The notes under the pieces were generated by a model that had not been told where the DNA came from, did not search any database, and saw only the letters and a list, made by a program, of their open reading frames with translations. A stretch of 64,000 nucleotides of DNA from Methanobacteriota archaeon (lineage in GTDB: Bacteria; Myxococcota; UBA727; JABDBI01), in NCBI GenBank assembly GCA_013288705.1, contig JABDBI010000005.1, positions 1 to 64,000 of the forward strand, given 5' to 3'. The stretch's first letter is position 1. The number at the start of each line of letters is the position of its first letter. Positions 33,962 to 43,647 of the stretch are shown one piece after another. Position numbers and translations under genes: made by a program.

Positions 33962-34928
33962 AGCCGTCGTTCAGCGCTGGCAGGTGCCCATCCACCGGGA
34001 AGGCATCCGCGCAGACCTCTACCTAGTCGAACACGTCGGCCGCCTGACAAGAGCCAAAGCCCAACACATCATCACCTCCGGCGACTTCAGGTTTTCCCCT
34101 CTCCCGCTGAGCGGGAGAGGGATCAAGGGTGAGGGTGCGCCCCAGCTCAAACCTTCAAAGGTTCTCTACGGCGGCGAATCCGTCGAACTCTGGCGCCTCC
34201 CCCCCGACGAAGAACGCCCCCCCGAGCACTACGGCGTCACCATCCTCCACGAAGACCAAGACGTCCTCGTCGTCAACAAACCCTCCGGCCTAGCCGTACA
34301 CCCCACGGCGCGCGACTTACACCACACCCTCACCACCTGGCTCCGACTCACCTATCCCGACAATCCCCCTCGTCCCTGCCATCGCCTCGATCGCGAAACC
34401 AGCGGCGTGCTCATCTGCGCGCGGACGAAATCAGCAGAATCGCGCATCAAGCAAGCGTTCATGCATGGCGAGGTGAGCAAAACTTACGTCGCTGTGGTCA
34501 TCGGTCATCTCGAGAAATCTCTATGCATTGATTGGCCACTCGCATTGCAGGGCAATCGGGGGTTGGTGCGAATCAAGATGATCCGCGACGAGAATGGCGC
34601 GCCTTCGCGCACCGACGTAGAACCGCTGCGCTATTGTGTGCACACGGGTTGCACATTGGTGCGCTGCATGCCGAAGACCGGGCGGCAGCATCAGATTCGC
34701 GCACATCTGGCAGGGGAGGGATTTCCCATTATGGGAGATAAGCTCTATGCCATGGGCGAAGTGTATTTCGACGCGATGACGAAACTCCCGATGAACTCTT
34801 CGCTTCCACGACTGCAATTGCACGCGTGGCGGCTAGAGGTTTTTGGCCTTCGTGTCGAAGCAGAGCTGCCACGCTGGCACAGCTTCGATGATTCCGCTTG
34901 TCATGCGAATTGTTTCGCGATGATTTAA
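33936..34928 (+). CDS. RluA-family 23S rRNA/tRNA pseudouridine synthase with repeat insert
   Basis: Isomerises uridine to pseudouridine in RNA. About 330 residues from ATG 33936 (overlaps the pilin gene). An N-terminal S4 RNA-binding domain is interrupted by SPLPLSGRGIKGEGAPQL, encoded by a family A palindromic repeat. The catalytic domain has VVNKPSGLAVHP, the active-site Asp in HRLDRETSGVL, and KTGRQHQIRAHL. The insertion sits between two strands of the S4 fold, likely tolerated. The last about 30 residues are read over the end of the convergent ATPase gene. Confidence 0.92.
   Translation: MSAAYAQSKAVVQRWQVPIHREGIRADLYLVEHVGRLTRAKAQHIITSGDFRFSPLPLSGRGIKGEGAPQLKPSKVLYGGESVELWRLPPDEERPPEHYGVTILHEDQDVLVVNKPSGLAVHPTARDLHHTLTTWLRLTYPDNPPRPCHRLDRETSGVLICARTKSAESRIKQAFMHGEVSKTYVAVVIGHLEKSLCIDWPLALQGNRGLVRIKMIRDENGAPSRTDVEPLRYCVHTGCTLVRCMPKTGRQHQIRAHLAGEGFPIMGDKLYAMGEVYFDAMTKLPMNSSLPRLQLHAWRLEVFGLRVEAELPRWHSFDDSACHANCFAMI
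34095..34137. repeat. Palindromic repeat family A, copy 3, inside RluA-type gene
   Basis: CCCCTCTCCCGCTGAGCGGGAGAGGG hairpin plus tail ATCAAGGGTGAGGG, in frame. It is translated as PLPLSGRGIKGEG, the same reading frame as the copy in thiL. Confidence 0.9.
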
Positions 34929-36149
34929 AGTCACGATTTTACTTTCGCTGATGCGCAGCTCTTGCATCGCATCTTCCAACGCGCGGATTTCACGTGCCCG
35001 TGTACGAGCATCATCCAGGTTGAGCGCCACTTGATAAAGTGCCTGCTCGCCGCGATTGGAGGTGGCGATGAAATCCACCTCTGCGCCTTTTTGCGTGCGA
35101 AAATACTCTACTTTGAAGCCTTGCCGCCGCAGTTCTAAGTAAACCCAATTCTCGAGCAAATGCCCAAAATCAGCATGCGGCTGATGCAAAAAGGCATGGA
35201 TGAGTCCGGCATCTATTAAGTAAACTTTGCGCGGATTGGTGCGCTGCACGCGTACTGAGCGAGCGCAAATAGAGATAGGGAAAATCAAATAGGCATCATG
35301 CAAATAATCCAAATAGTCGTACAAATCGTTCTTGCTGCAGCTGATGCCTTGCGAGCGCAAATCATTGTAAAACTTGTTCACGCTAAACAAAGCAGCTGGT
35401 GCAGCAAGCAAGCTTCTCACCATGGCCCGCAGCACTTGTACATTGGCGACATTATATCGCTCAATAATGTCGCGCAAAATTACGACATCCACATATTCTT
35501 GCAAAATTTTGATGCGATATTCTTCGGCTAACCCTTGCACTTCGGGAAAGCCGCCTAACTGCAAAAACTGACGCGCGCGGTTGGCCAACCATGCGCGTGC
35601 TTGTGCGCCCGGAGAAGCAGCAAAAGAAAAAGTAGGATTTTCGTGAATCAGCGTCTCTTTAAAACTGTAAGGAAAAACTTCGGTGGTAAGGGCCCTGCCC
35701 CGCAAAGCCGTAGCGATTTCTTTGCTAAGCAATTTAGACGAAGAGCCAGTGATGGCGAGTTGCACATTCTCGGTATCAAGCAAGCGTCGTACAAAACGCT
35801 CCCAGCCATCGATGTTTTGGATTTCGTCTAAGAAAAAATAGCAGCGCTCTTTCTTGAGCTCGGGAAACATGCGGTAATAAGTGTCCGGAATCAAGTGCAA
35901 CCGATCCACCGTAAGCGGTAGCAGACGCTCATCATCAAAGTTCATGTACAAGATGTTTTTTTTTGGAAGTCCCTGAGCGAGTTGCTGTTGCATGACTTGG
36001 TACAGCAGGGAGGTTTTGCCTACCCGCCGCATGCCCACAATGGCATCTATCTTGCCGGGAATTTGGGGAAGTTTCGCTTCCCGCGCCTGCATGCGAGGCA
36101 GGTCTCGCTCTTGAAAGTCGGAAATCAGGTGCTCAATGAGGGTTTCCAT
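34833..36149 (-). CDS. AAA ATPase with DUF4143 domain
   Basis: 438 residues. P-loop GMRRVGKTSLLYQ (about 38-50), Walker B-type YFFLDEIQNIDGWERFV, sensor-like LAITGSSSKLLSKEIATALRGR, a helical middle, and a C-terminal DUF4143 nuclease-like domain with ENWVYLELRRQGF and GAEVDFIAT. Common, highly mobile bacterial ATPase family of uncertain role. It overlaps the RluA-type gene by 96 bases at the 3' ends. Confidence 0.9.
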   Translation of the reverse strand: METLIEHLISDFQERDLPRMQAREAKLPQIPGKIDAIVGMRRVGKTSLLYQVMQQQLAQGLPKKNILYMNFDDERLLPLTVDRLHLIPDTYYRMFPELKKERCYFFLDEIQNIDGWERFVRRLLDTENVQLAITGSSSKLLSKEIATALRGRALTTEVFPYSFKETLIHENPTFSFAASPGAQARAWLANRARQFLQLGGFPEVQGLAEEYRIKILQEYVDVVILRDIIERYNVANVQVLRAMVRSLLAAPAALFSVNKFYNDLRSQGISCSKNDLYDYLDYLHDAYLIFPISICARSVRVQRTNPRKVYLIDAGLIHAFLHQPHADFGHLLENWVYLELRRQGFKVEYFRTQKGAEVDFIATSNRGEQALYQVALNLDDARTRAREIRALEDAMQELRISESKIVTLNHRETIRMTSGIIEAVPAWQLCFDTKAKNL

Positions 36150-36210
36150 ACCTCCAATCTATCTCCTAAAAAGAGAAAGATCAAGCAGGATGTTTCTCCA
36201 AAAACAAGCA

Positions 36211-36248
36211 AGCCCCCCTCTCCCCTCGCGGGAGAGGGGGGAGGGGGC
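36211..36248. repeat. Palindromic repeat family A, copy 4
   Basis: CCCCCCTCTCCCCTCGCGGGAGAGGGGGGAGG hairpin between the starts/ends of the ATPase and coiled-coil genes; a variant with a shorter loop. Confidence 0.8.
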
Positions 36249-36266
36249 CGCGTATTAAAAACAATT

Positions 36267-39200
36267 CTAATGCGCGCTATTACCTGCCGGAGGTGGCGGA
36301 GTTTGTGTGCCGGAGGAAGTAGCGGCGCGACGAGCTGCAGCCACGGCAGCAGCTGCTGCTGCCGTGCCACTAGCAAGAGACGAGCTTCGCGAACGCGATG
36401 GCGACGGACGCAGGCGGCTCACGAACTCATTTGAAGTACCGCTTGCTGCGGGCGGCACCGAAATGGTGCTGCCGACTGGTAACAGGTTAGCAAGTGCACT
36501 ACTTCGGCCAGAAAGCGTCCGCCGCACTGGCAGCCCTTGCATGACGCGTGGCGGCATTATCGCAGTCGCTGGAGCAGCCGGCGGGGCGACAACTATGCTG
36601 TCGGAGATTCCCATATGCCCAAATGAGGCACTCACAGCAGCGGCGGCGGAGCTGTTGCCATTATTGCTAATGGAGCTGGCGGTCGTCGCTGTTGTGGGCA
36701 TTGCTGTTGAAGCGCTGGCGCTTCCCTGTGCCATTTGTACAAATTCCGGGAACTCCGTCGCCATGAATTCATGATCCACCGAACGCATGGTCCCGTTAGA
36801 ACCCATTCTAGTGCGAATTTCCGCAACCCTTTGCTGCGTTGCTTGCGGCTTTCTTGCTAATGCGGCTTCAAAAGTAGCAGCGACTGCTGCGGCTGCTCTG
36901 TCACCACTGGAGGAACGAGAAATGCTCGGCGCTGCTGCCGATGCAGTTGCTGAAGTCGATGCCGCGGGTACAGCGCTGCTGGTGGGCACTGCTTCAACAG
37001 GCAGATCGAGTAGAACGCCTTCAACTTGTCGCCTGTCACCGGCCGCTGCTGATACTACCGGGGACGACGGCGCTGTGGCTATGGCTGTCGGGGAGTTAGG
37101 GTCAAATGGTAGTACCGCATGATTAGCACGTTGCGCTAACAGCACAGCGGCGTGGGCAGCATCATTGAAAGTCAAGCTATCTGACATTCTATGGCCGGTC
37201 GCTGGGACTGAGGCCACTAATGTCACCGGAGTCGACGGCGAAAAAACTGTCGTCGTATCCGAAGTTGCTGTTCCTGCAGCTGTGGTCGTAGCGGCTGACG
37301 CCGTCATTCTTCCATGCGAATCTATCGCTCTCTCAGCTACTGCCAAAATATCAGGGTGCAAGGCCGACAGCCGACCAAATTCCGCTGCAGACATTGACCC
37401 ACCCATTTCAACAGTCGCCGGAATAGAGGTGCTCGTCGCCATTGCCGCAGTTCCTGATGCCACCGGAGTCGATGGCGTAAAATGCGTCGTCGTATCCAAA
37501 GCACCATTCTGGGGAACAAGACGCGGTGTGGAATCGGCTGCTGCGGCCGCAGCTGCCGCAGGTACAGCGGATCTGGTTGTCGTCCCGCTAGAAGACAAAA
37601 CTGACAGCGCCCGCTGCCTCGCCGCACTAAAATCAGCCTCATTCATGCTTCCGGTCATTGGTGCTACTGCGGGTGGCGTCTGCATTAAGTCCGGCACAGG
37701 CCTGGGAACAAATCTACCTGCGGCTGCAGCACTGGTTGAAGCTGTTGAAACCGCGAGAGGCGTATGCGAGGTAACCATTCTTCGAAGGGAATCCAGGGCC
37801 GGGAAATCTGGCTGGATCGATTCGATGTGTCCGAGCAACACATTCGTCTGCGAGCGCAGCAAAGAATTTTCATTTCGCAAGTCACGCATATGTCGGTCAT
37901 TTGTATCAAGCGCTTGTCTCGCGCTCTCTTCGTTTCTGCGCGCCCTCCTAACCGCATTCACCAAAAGCACCCGCGCAGAGCTAGCTACCGCACCAAACCT
38001 TGCCAGCGTAGTTTCTGCATCTTGGCGTCGCCTATTATGTTCATCTCTCGCAACCCGCGTCTGCGTAATTAAAGTACCCGCCTCTGCCGTAGCCGCAGCT
38101 CGTGCATCCGATATACGCGCTTCTACGCCATTCAATTGTTGGTTTAGTCTACTAATCTGCTCATTTCGAGCAGCAACAAGACTCTGGCTTTCAGTCAACT
38201 GGGCATTACGAGCTTCCAGGGTTTGACGAGAATTATCAAGCTGAACCTCAAGCTCCCTCACCCGCCTCTCCTGTCTCGTCACTTGTACCAAAGCACGGTC
38301 TCTTTCTGTTTGTGCTTCTTGGGTTGATCGCTCAAGCGCCGCCGTGTTGATCTGAAGCTGGTGGATTTCTTGTTGGCTCCGTCTTATACGTTCATTTGGC
38401 TCACGCAAACTCCCTCTCGCCTCCGCTAACTCGCGTTCCAAGCGGGCGATTTCCAACTCATCTGTGCTGTGTCGCTCGTTGGCTCTCTTCAGGTCCGCTT
38501 CCAACCGAGCAATATTTGCAGCCCCTTGCTCGACCGTTTGACGAAGCTCATCAATCGTTCCCTGCCGGGCAACAAGCTCTCTTGTAGCCGCGGTCAGTTC
38601 AAGAGCAATCGCAGCACGCCTCCTCTCGCTCTCATCCGCAAGGCGATTTGCTTCGGTGACCGCAGCACCCAACTCTGCAATTCGAGCTTGCAAAGCGGTG
38701 ATTTCAGCATTTCTTACGGCGACATCTCTTTCCAAGCCCTGATTTGATAACGTCACCGCTGCAAGTTGAGCCTGTGCACGCTCCAAGTCTGCCCGAAGCT
38801 GTTGATTAGCAGCATCCCGCGCAGCGATCTGCTCGTTGAGCGTCGCTAACAACGCATCTTGCTGCCTAGCATGGTCGACCGCCATTGCTAAACTCGCACT
38901 CTGAGCCTCCGCTCCTCTCACGGCTCTATCTGCAGCACTACGAGCCGCCTCAAGCGAGGCCTCTGCATCGGCAAGCAAACCATTGCGCCGCTCAAGCTCT
39001 GCTTGCAACCTCGAAACATTAGCCCGCAAATCAACTATCAATGCAGAGTTGGTCTCGCCGCCAGTTCGCAAGGTTTGGTTGTCTGCCAGCGCTCGGTCAA
39101 GTTGAGCTTGCATCTCCCTCAACTGTTGCCGCAGAGTATCCAGATCGCCCGATTGCCGCGCTATGAGAGTTGCCGCCTCCCGGGCGTTAGCTGCTTGCGT

Positions 39201-41177
39201 TGCTGCGAGCTCCTCAGAGTCTCTAAGCTGACCTTCCTGTCTGTCGACAGTTGCGCGCAATCGCTCGCGTTCCGCCTCAAGCGCACGCAATGCCTCACTA
39301 TGGCGAGCGCTCAGATCTGCAAGCGAACGACCTGCGGTAGCAGCAGCTGCAGCAGCAGAAGAAGCATTTTCGTCTCGCGTCCTTTCTAGCTCCGCCGTCA
39401 ATGCCGCCACACGCTGTTCGGATGCTGCAGCTGCAGCCGCATTCTCCGAGGACAGACGCTGTTGAAGAGCAGCCAATTCATGCTGCAACTGAGCGGCATG
39501 GGCATCAGTGGCAACCCTGGCTTGCTCAATTAGCCGATCACGTTCCGCCCGAAGATCGCTCAGCACCTGCTCCAATGTAGCATTTCGCTGCCGAGCTGCT
39601 GCAGCAGAAGCATCTGTCGACGATTGCAGGGATTGGAGCTGCGCTGTCAACGAGCTAACACGCGCTGCGGATGCTGCGGCGTCAGCGGCTGCTGATTCAC
39701 GAGATGAAGACATGTCGAGTAATTGCTGCTGGAGCCGAGAAATTTGGGCCTGCAACTCTGTTACGCGGGCCAAGTGTTCTCTCGACAATCGATCCGCCGC
39801 CAATTGAGCTGCTACACCCCGCTCATCAAGGCTCTGTTGCAATGCCGCGACACGATCAGCCGCAGTTCGTTCCGCCTCAGCTTTAGCAAGCCGTAATGTT
39901 TCGAGTTCACTTTGAAGTGTGGTCGCTCGTTGAGACGCGGTTGCTAACTCTGTCGTCACTGTTTGGCCTGTTGTGCCAGCCAACGTTAGCTGTGCGCGTA
40001 AAGAGTCCAGTTCCCTTTGTAAGTCGGCTACCTGGCGTTGGGATTCCGCTAGCGACGCAGGGGTAGCTTGTTCCAACGACGTGCGCGCTCTTTCAAACTC
40101 CGTAGTATGCTGTCCCAAGCGAGCCGTCAAAACAGCGAGCTGAGCTCTAAGTCGGTCAACCTCATTAGCCGAACTCTGCGCGACGACGTTTGCCACAAGC
40201 ATAGCAACCACGGCGTGGCCTACATCAGTGCTGGATGTGGAAGCCGCCGCTGGTACCATTTTTCCATGACCATTAAGTAATCCGCTCAGATCAAGATTAA
40301 TCGCTTCGCCAGCGCAATCACCCAATGCACATTGCACGGCAGCATCAACGGAACTTGAGGACGCCGCACTCGACGCTGCTGCGCCGGCAGCGGCATTTCC
40401 AGCACCACCAAGCGCGCCACCAAGTCCTGAAGATGATGCTGACGATACAGTTTCAAGGGCACCCGTTGACAACATTGAAGCGGCGGTTGCTGCAGCTGTC
40501 ACAGCAGGCTCGGTTTGCGTGGCCGTGGTTACGAGTATAGGAGGCACGCTGGCAGCGACGGCAGGGGCCGAAGCTAAAGCGGCTCTAGCGGCTCGTGCAG
40601 CGGCTTGTGCAGCTGTTTGCTCAGCAGTAGTGGCGCGCGCCAGAGCATCAGCAAGTGCAGATTGATTAGCAGCATTAGCAGCCGCGCTAGCACTCCGAGC
40701 AGCATCCGCAGCAGCAGTTAGAGCCCCATTGTGAGCCAGTGCCTGAGCAGCAGCAGCATCTCGGGCAGCATCAGCAGCAGCGCGAGCCAGTGCCGCAGCG
40801 TGAGCCCGAGCAGCAGCATCAGCAGCGGTGCGAGCAGCAGCTTCACGCGCCAAAGCCGCAGCTTCCGTTACAGTCCCGCGGTATATCCACGCGTCAAACC
40901 ACCCGCGATGGTACCCCAAGCCTAAAGCCGCCAGCGTCATAACAACCGCAATCGTCCCTCGATACTCCCAAGCCGTGTCCAACACATATCCCCAACTCTG
41001 GACATTCTCTGCACCCGCAGAACTAGCCGCTGCCACAACAGGTGCCTCTGGCGGTGCCGGCGGCAACTCCTCCGCGACAATCGGCACAACCTGCTCAACC
41101 GGAACCTTCGCCGCAGGCGGACACGAGCTACCCGTTATCATCAAAAACATCAGAGCTAAGGAAATCAACTTACGCAT
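36267..41177 (-). CDS. Giant Ala-rich coiled-coil protein, membrane-anchored
   Basis: 1636 residues. It starts with a lipoprotein-like signal (MRKLISLALMFLMITGSSC, Cys19; the -3 residue is Gly, so the lipobox is weak), a Pro-rich stretch, then one hydrophobic helix (about 74-91). Residues about 100-200 are almost entirely Ala/Arg/Asp/Glu helix, encoded by GCN-rich near-repeat DNA (40550-40860). About 330-1190 is a long heptad-rich coiled-coil (ERTRDENA, LADLSARHSEALRALEAERERLRA). The last 450 residues are Ala/Ser/Thr-rich, with repeated short motifs such as TTTVFSPSTPV and TTHFTPSTPV. It resembles structural or cytoskeletal scaffold proteins in architecture. Function unknown. Confidence 0.8.
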   Translation of the reverse strand: MRKLISLALMFLMITGSSCPPAAKVPVEQVVPIVAEELPPAPPEAPVVAAASSAGAENVQSWGYVLDTAWEYRGTIAVVMTLAALGLGYHRGWFDAWIYRGTVTEAAALAREAAARTAADAAARAHAAALARAAADAARDAAAAQALAHNGALTAAADAARSASAAANAANQSALADALARATTAEQTAAQAAARAARAALASAPAVAASVPPILVTTATQTEPAVTAAATAASMLSTGALETVSSASSSGLGGALGGAGNAAAGAAASSAASSSSVDAAVQCALGDCAGEAINLDLSGLLNGHGKMVPAAASTSSTDVGHAVVAMLVANVVAQSSANEVDRLRAQLAVLTARLGQHTTEFERARTSLEQATPASLAESQRQVADLQRELDSLRAQLTLAGTTGQTVTTELATASQRATTLQSELETLRLAKAEAERTAADRVAALQQSLDERGVAAQLAADRLSREHLARVTELQAQISRLQQQLLDMSSSRESAAADAAASAARVSSLTAQLQSLQSSTDASAAAARQRNATLEQVLSDLRAERDRLIEQARVATDAHAAQLQHELAALQQRLSSENAAAAAASEQRVAALTAELERTRDENASSAAAAAATAGRSLADLSARHSEALRALEAERERLRATVDRQEGQLRDSEELAATQAANAREAATLIARQSGDLDTLRQQLREMQAQLDRALADNQTLRTGGETNSALIVDLRANVSRLQAELERRNGLLADAEASLEAARSAADRAVRGAEAQSASLAMAVDHARQQDALLATLNEQIAARDAANQQLRADLERAQAQLAAVTLSNQGLERDVAVRNAEITALQARIAELGAAVTEANRLADESERRRAAIALELTAATRELVARQGTIDELRQTVEQGAANIARLEADLKRANERHSTDELEIARLERELAEARGSLREPNERIRRSQQEIHQLQINTAALERSTQEAQTERDRALVQVTRQERRVRELEVQLDNSRQTLEARNAQLTESQSLVAARNEQISRLNQQLNGVEARISDARAAATAEAGTLITQTRVARDEHNRRRQDAETTLARFGAVASSARVLLVNAVRRARRNEESARQALDTNDRHMRDLRNENSLLRSQTNVLLGHIESIQPDFPALDSLRRMVTSHTPLAVSTASTSAAAAGRFVPRPVPDLMQTPPAVAPMTGSMNEADFSAARQRALSVLSSSGTTTRSAVPAAAAAAAADSTPRLVPQNGALDTTTHFTPSTPVASGTAAMATSTSIPATVEMGGSMSAAEFGRLSALHPDILAVAERAIDSHGRMTASAATTTAAGTATSDTTTVFSPSTPVTLVASVPATGHRMSDSLTFNDAAHAAVLLAQRANHAVLPFDPNSPTAIATAPSSPVVSAAAGDRRQVEGVLLDLPVEAVPTSSAVPAASTSATASAAAPSISRSSSGDRAAAAVAATFEAALARKPQATQQRVAEIRTRMGSNGTMRSVDHEFMATEFPEFVQMAQGSASASTAMPTTATTASSISNNGNSSAAAAVSASFGHMGISDSIVVAPPAAPATAIMPPRVMQGLPVRRTLSGRSSALANLLPVGSTISVPPAASGTSNEFVSRLRPSPSRSRSSSLASGTAAAAAAVAAARRAATSSGTQTPPPPAGNSAH

Positions 41178-41252
41178 GAGTCACCATTAAAAAGCAATAT
41201 TAATGAACAAATCTTATATAAACATGAGCCATCATTGTAAACAGGGTATTTC

Positions 41253-41927
41253 TTACGCAAAAACCGTCACCCCCACCCGTGGACAGCGCTCTGTCACCGG
41301 ACACTGCGTACAACATGGCTTCCTCGCTACACAAATTCTCCGCCCATGCCAAATAAAGGCATGATGCGCCTCAATCCAACGCGCTTTAGGCAACAGCTTT
41401 TCTAGCTCTATTTCCACCTTGGAAGGGTCTTTTTGCTTAGTCAAACCCAAGCGACGCGCAATGCGGCCTACATGCGTATCCACAGCAATCGCAGGCTCGC
41501 CAAAGGCATTGGCCATGATCACAGCCGCGCTCTTTGGGCCAACACCTGGGATTTGCTCGAGTTTCTCGCGATCACCAGGCACGGCCCCTTGGAAGTCTGC
41601 TACGACTTTACGAGCCGCGGCGACTAAGCTCTTGGCTTTATTGCGAAAAAATCCGAGAGATTGAATAAATGGCTCCACCTGCCCTGATTCCGCTTTGGCA
41701 AAGGCTTGAACGTTTTTGAAGCGAGCAAATAAGCGAGGAGTCACTTTATTCACACCCACATCTGTAGATTGCGCGGAAAGTACCACCGCAACTAAAAGTT
41801 GCCAAGGATCTTTTTCGTCATATTTAAGTTCAATTTTTGCGTCGGGAAAACGATGACTGATCTGATCTAGGAAATAGACGGCATTTTTCTGTTGTTTCTT
41901 CGTCGTCACTATTGATTTCCTCCACAC
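41253..41927 (-). CDS. nth: Endonuclease III
   Basis: 224 residues. DNA glycosylase/AP lyase that removes oxidised pyrimidines. Helix-hairpin-helix LEQIPGVGPKSAAV with catalytic Lys132 and Asp150 in AVDTHVGR. The [4Fe-4S] ligands follow the exact Nth spacing C-x6-C-x2-C-x5-C in CVARKPCCTQCPVTERC. The start may be somewhat downstream of the ORF start. Four bases separate it from the zinc-ribbon-like gene upstream, so they are likely cotranscribed. Confidence 0.96.
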   Translation of the reverse strand: MWRKSIVTTKKQQKNAVYFLDQISHRFPDAKIELKYDEKDPWQLLVAVVLSAQSTDVGVNKVTPRLFARFKNVQAFAKAESGQVEPFIQSLGFFRNKAKSLVAAARKVVADFQGAVPGDREKLEQIPGVGPKSAAVIMANAFGEPAIAVDTHVGRIARRLGLTKQKDPSKVEIELEKLLPKARWIEAHHAFIWHGRRICVARKPCCTQCPVTERCPRVGVTVFA

Positions 41928-41930
41928 CGC

Positions 41931-42158
41931 TTAGGCTTTTAGTTTGGGATCAAACGTATAAGCACTGATGTGGCCACACACGTAGCAGATGTGATGATGA
42001 AGTTCCATACCGTCGATGCGAATATAAGGTTTACTATCGCTCCAAAAGCGCGCACCGATGCCTTCTCGGATGGTACATCGTCGCTCCATGAATCCGGAGC
42101 AGCGCGGACATACCGTGGTGGGGCGCTTCTTGCGCGCGGGCTTTGGGTTTGGCAGCAT
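41931..42158 (-). CDS. Small zinc-ribbon-like protein
   Basis: 75 residues with two CxxC pairs, CPRC (17-20) and CYVC (58-61), the usual layout for one zinc site, and a basic N-terminus (KPARKKRPTT). No family recognised. Immediately upstream of nth on the same strand and probably in its operon. It could bind nucleic acid, but nothing in the sequence proves this. Confidence 0.65.
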   Translation of the reverse strand: MLPNPKPARKKRPTTVCPRCSGFMERRCTIREGIGARFWSDSKPYIRIDGMELHHHICYVCGHISAYTFDPKLKA

Positions 42159-42255
42159 CTATAGTTGCTAGCTGCGGGGTGAGGGATTTGGCGGGAATCA
42201 ACCCCAGCGATACCTAATGACATTTGAGTTCGCACCTAGTAGGGTCCGCCGAATT

Positions 42256-43647
42256 ATGACTAATAATCGTGAACATTGGGGCTCTAGGCTTGGATTTATC
42301 TTAGCGGCAGCAGGATCAGCCATTGGGCTTGGGACCATGTGGAAGCTGCCCTATACGATGGGTCAAAACGGCGGCGGCGCCTTTATTTTGCTGTTTTTAT
42401 TATTCAACTGCTTGGTCGGTATTCCCCTCTTTATGGGTGAACTTCTGCTGGGGCGAAAAAGCCAGCGAGGTGCCGTGGGCGCTTTTCACCACTTCACCGG
42501 CGAAAATTCTTCTTGGCCTATGGTGGGATGGCTATCGGTTGCAGCGTCGTTCCTAATCGTTGGCTGGTATTGCGTCGTCGCTGGATGGGGACTCAACTAT
42601 GTGATTATGGCCCTCGCCGATGCGTTTAAAGGACACACACCAGAACAAACCAGCCAGGTCTTCGATATTTTTCGCCAGTCCGGTGATCTCAATGTGCTTT
42701 GGCAAGTTGTCTTTATTGCCATGAACGCCGCCATCGTGGGTGGCGGACTTTCCAAAGGTATCGAGTATTGGAGCAAAATCATGACGTCGGGGCTCTTCGT
42801 CGCCCTGATCGCGCTGGTGATTTACTCCGCGACGCTGCCAGGATTTGGCCAAGCTGTGCAATATATTTTGTATCCGGACTTCAGTGCGCTCACCGGCGCC
42901 TCCGTGCTCAAAGCACTTGGTCTCGCGCTTTTTACTTTGAGTCTCGGCTACGGCGTGATGGTCACTTATGGTAGCTATATGCAGCCCACAGACGATATTC
43001 CAAAGACTTCTATTATCGTCGGTATTGCCAACTTTATTACCTCTATTTTAATCGCACTGATGATTTATCCGATGATTTTTACCTTCGGCTTCAAACCACA
43101 ATCTGGTGAAGGACTGATTTTCAAGACGCTGCCCTATGTGTTTGAGCAGCTACCAGGGTCTGTGGTGGTGTCGGTGATGTTCTTTACATTATTGATATTT
43201 GCGGCACTTACGTCGTCCGTATCAATGCTCGAAGTGGGCGTAGCAAACTTCATGGATCTCAAAGGCTGGCCACGTAAAAAGGCAGTAGCCGTATCGACGG
43301 GAATTTGTTTGGTGCTCGGGCTGCCCACCGCACTCGCGGGTTCTGATATTGTGTTTGTGAATTGGCAAAAGATTTTCGGCACGTCCTTTCTCGAAACCAA
43401 TATTATTATTAACGATTGGATGCTGGCTATCGTCGCGCTCTTCACCTCGCTCTTTGTAGGCTGGGGCTTGAATGACAAAGTGCGCAGAGACGGATTTTCT
43501 CACGGCTCCACCATGGGCTATTTGTACCGTCCGTGGCTATTATTGATGCGTTATATCGTGCCATTGGCGATCTTATTAGTGATTGTGCATCACGCCGATG
43601 TCATTGACCTCGACGCAATCTTCGACACCAGCGGAGCCATTCGATGA
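42256..43647 (+). CDS. Neurotransmitter:sodium symporter family transporter 1
   Basis: 463 residues from ATG 42256 (frame open to 42217). LeuT-fold sodium-coupled transporter. The first helix has the family motif LAAAGSAIGLGTMWKLPYT followed by GQNGGGAF (sodium and substrate site). YTMGQ and GYGVMVTYGSYM are also typical. Eleven to twelve membrane helices. The likely substrate is an amino acid. It overlaps a paralogue by four bases. Confidence 0.93.
   Translation: MTNNREHWGSRLGFILAAAGSAIGLGTMWKLPYTMGQNGGGAFILLFLLFNCLVGIPLFMGELLLGRKSQRGAVGAFHHFTGENSSWPMVGWLSVAASFLIVGWYCVVAGWGLNYVIMALADAFKGHTPEQTSQVFDIFRQSGDLNVLWQVVFIAMNAAIVGGGLSKGIEYWSKIMTSGLFVALIALVIYSATLPGFGQAVQYILYPDFSALTGASVLKALGLALFTLSLGYGVMVTYGSYMQPTDDIPKTSIIVGIANFITSILIALMIYPMIFTFGFKPQSGEGLIFKTLPYVFEQLPGSVVVSVMFFTLLIFAALTSSVSMLEVGVANFMDLKGWPRKKAVAVSTGICLVLGLPTALAGSDIVFVNWQKIFGTSFLETNIIINDWMLAIVALFTSLFVGWGLNDKVRRDGFSHGSTMGYLYRPWLLLMRYIVPLAILLVIVHHADVIDLDAIFDTSGAIR

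Noticed and set aside
40550-40860. Dense GCA/GCT triplet repetition resembling a tandem repeat or CRISPR-like array
   Set aside because: There are no constant-length direct repeats with unique spacers. It is codon-level repetition encoding the Ala-rich rod of the large coiled-coil protein.
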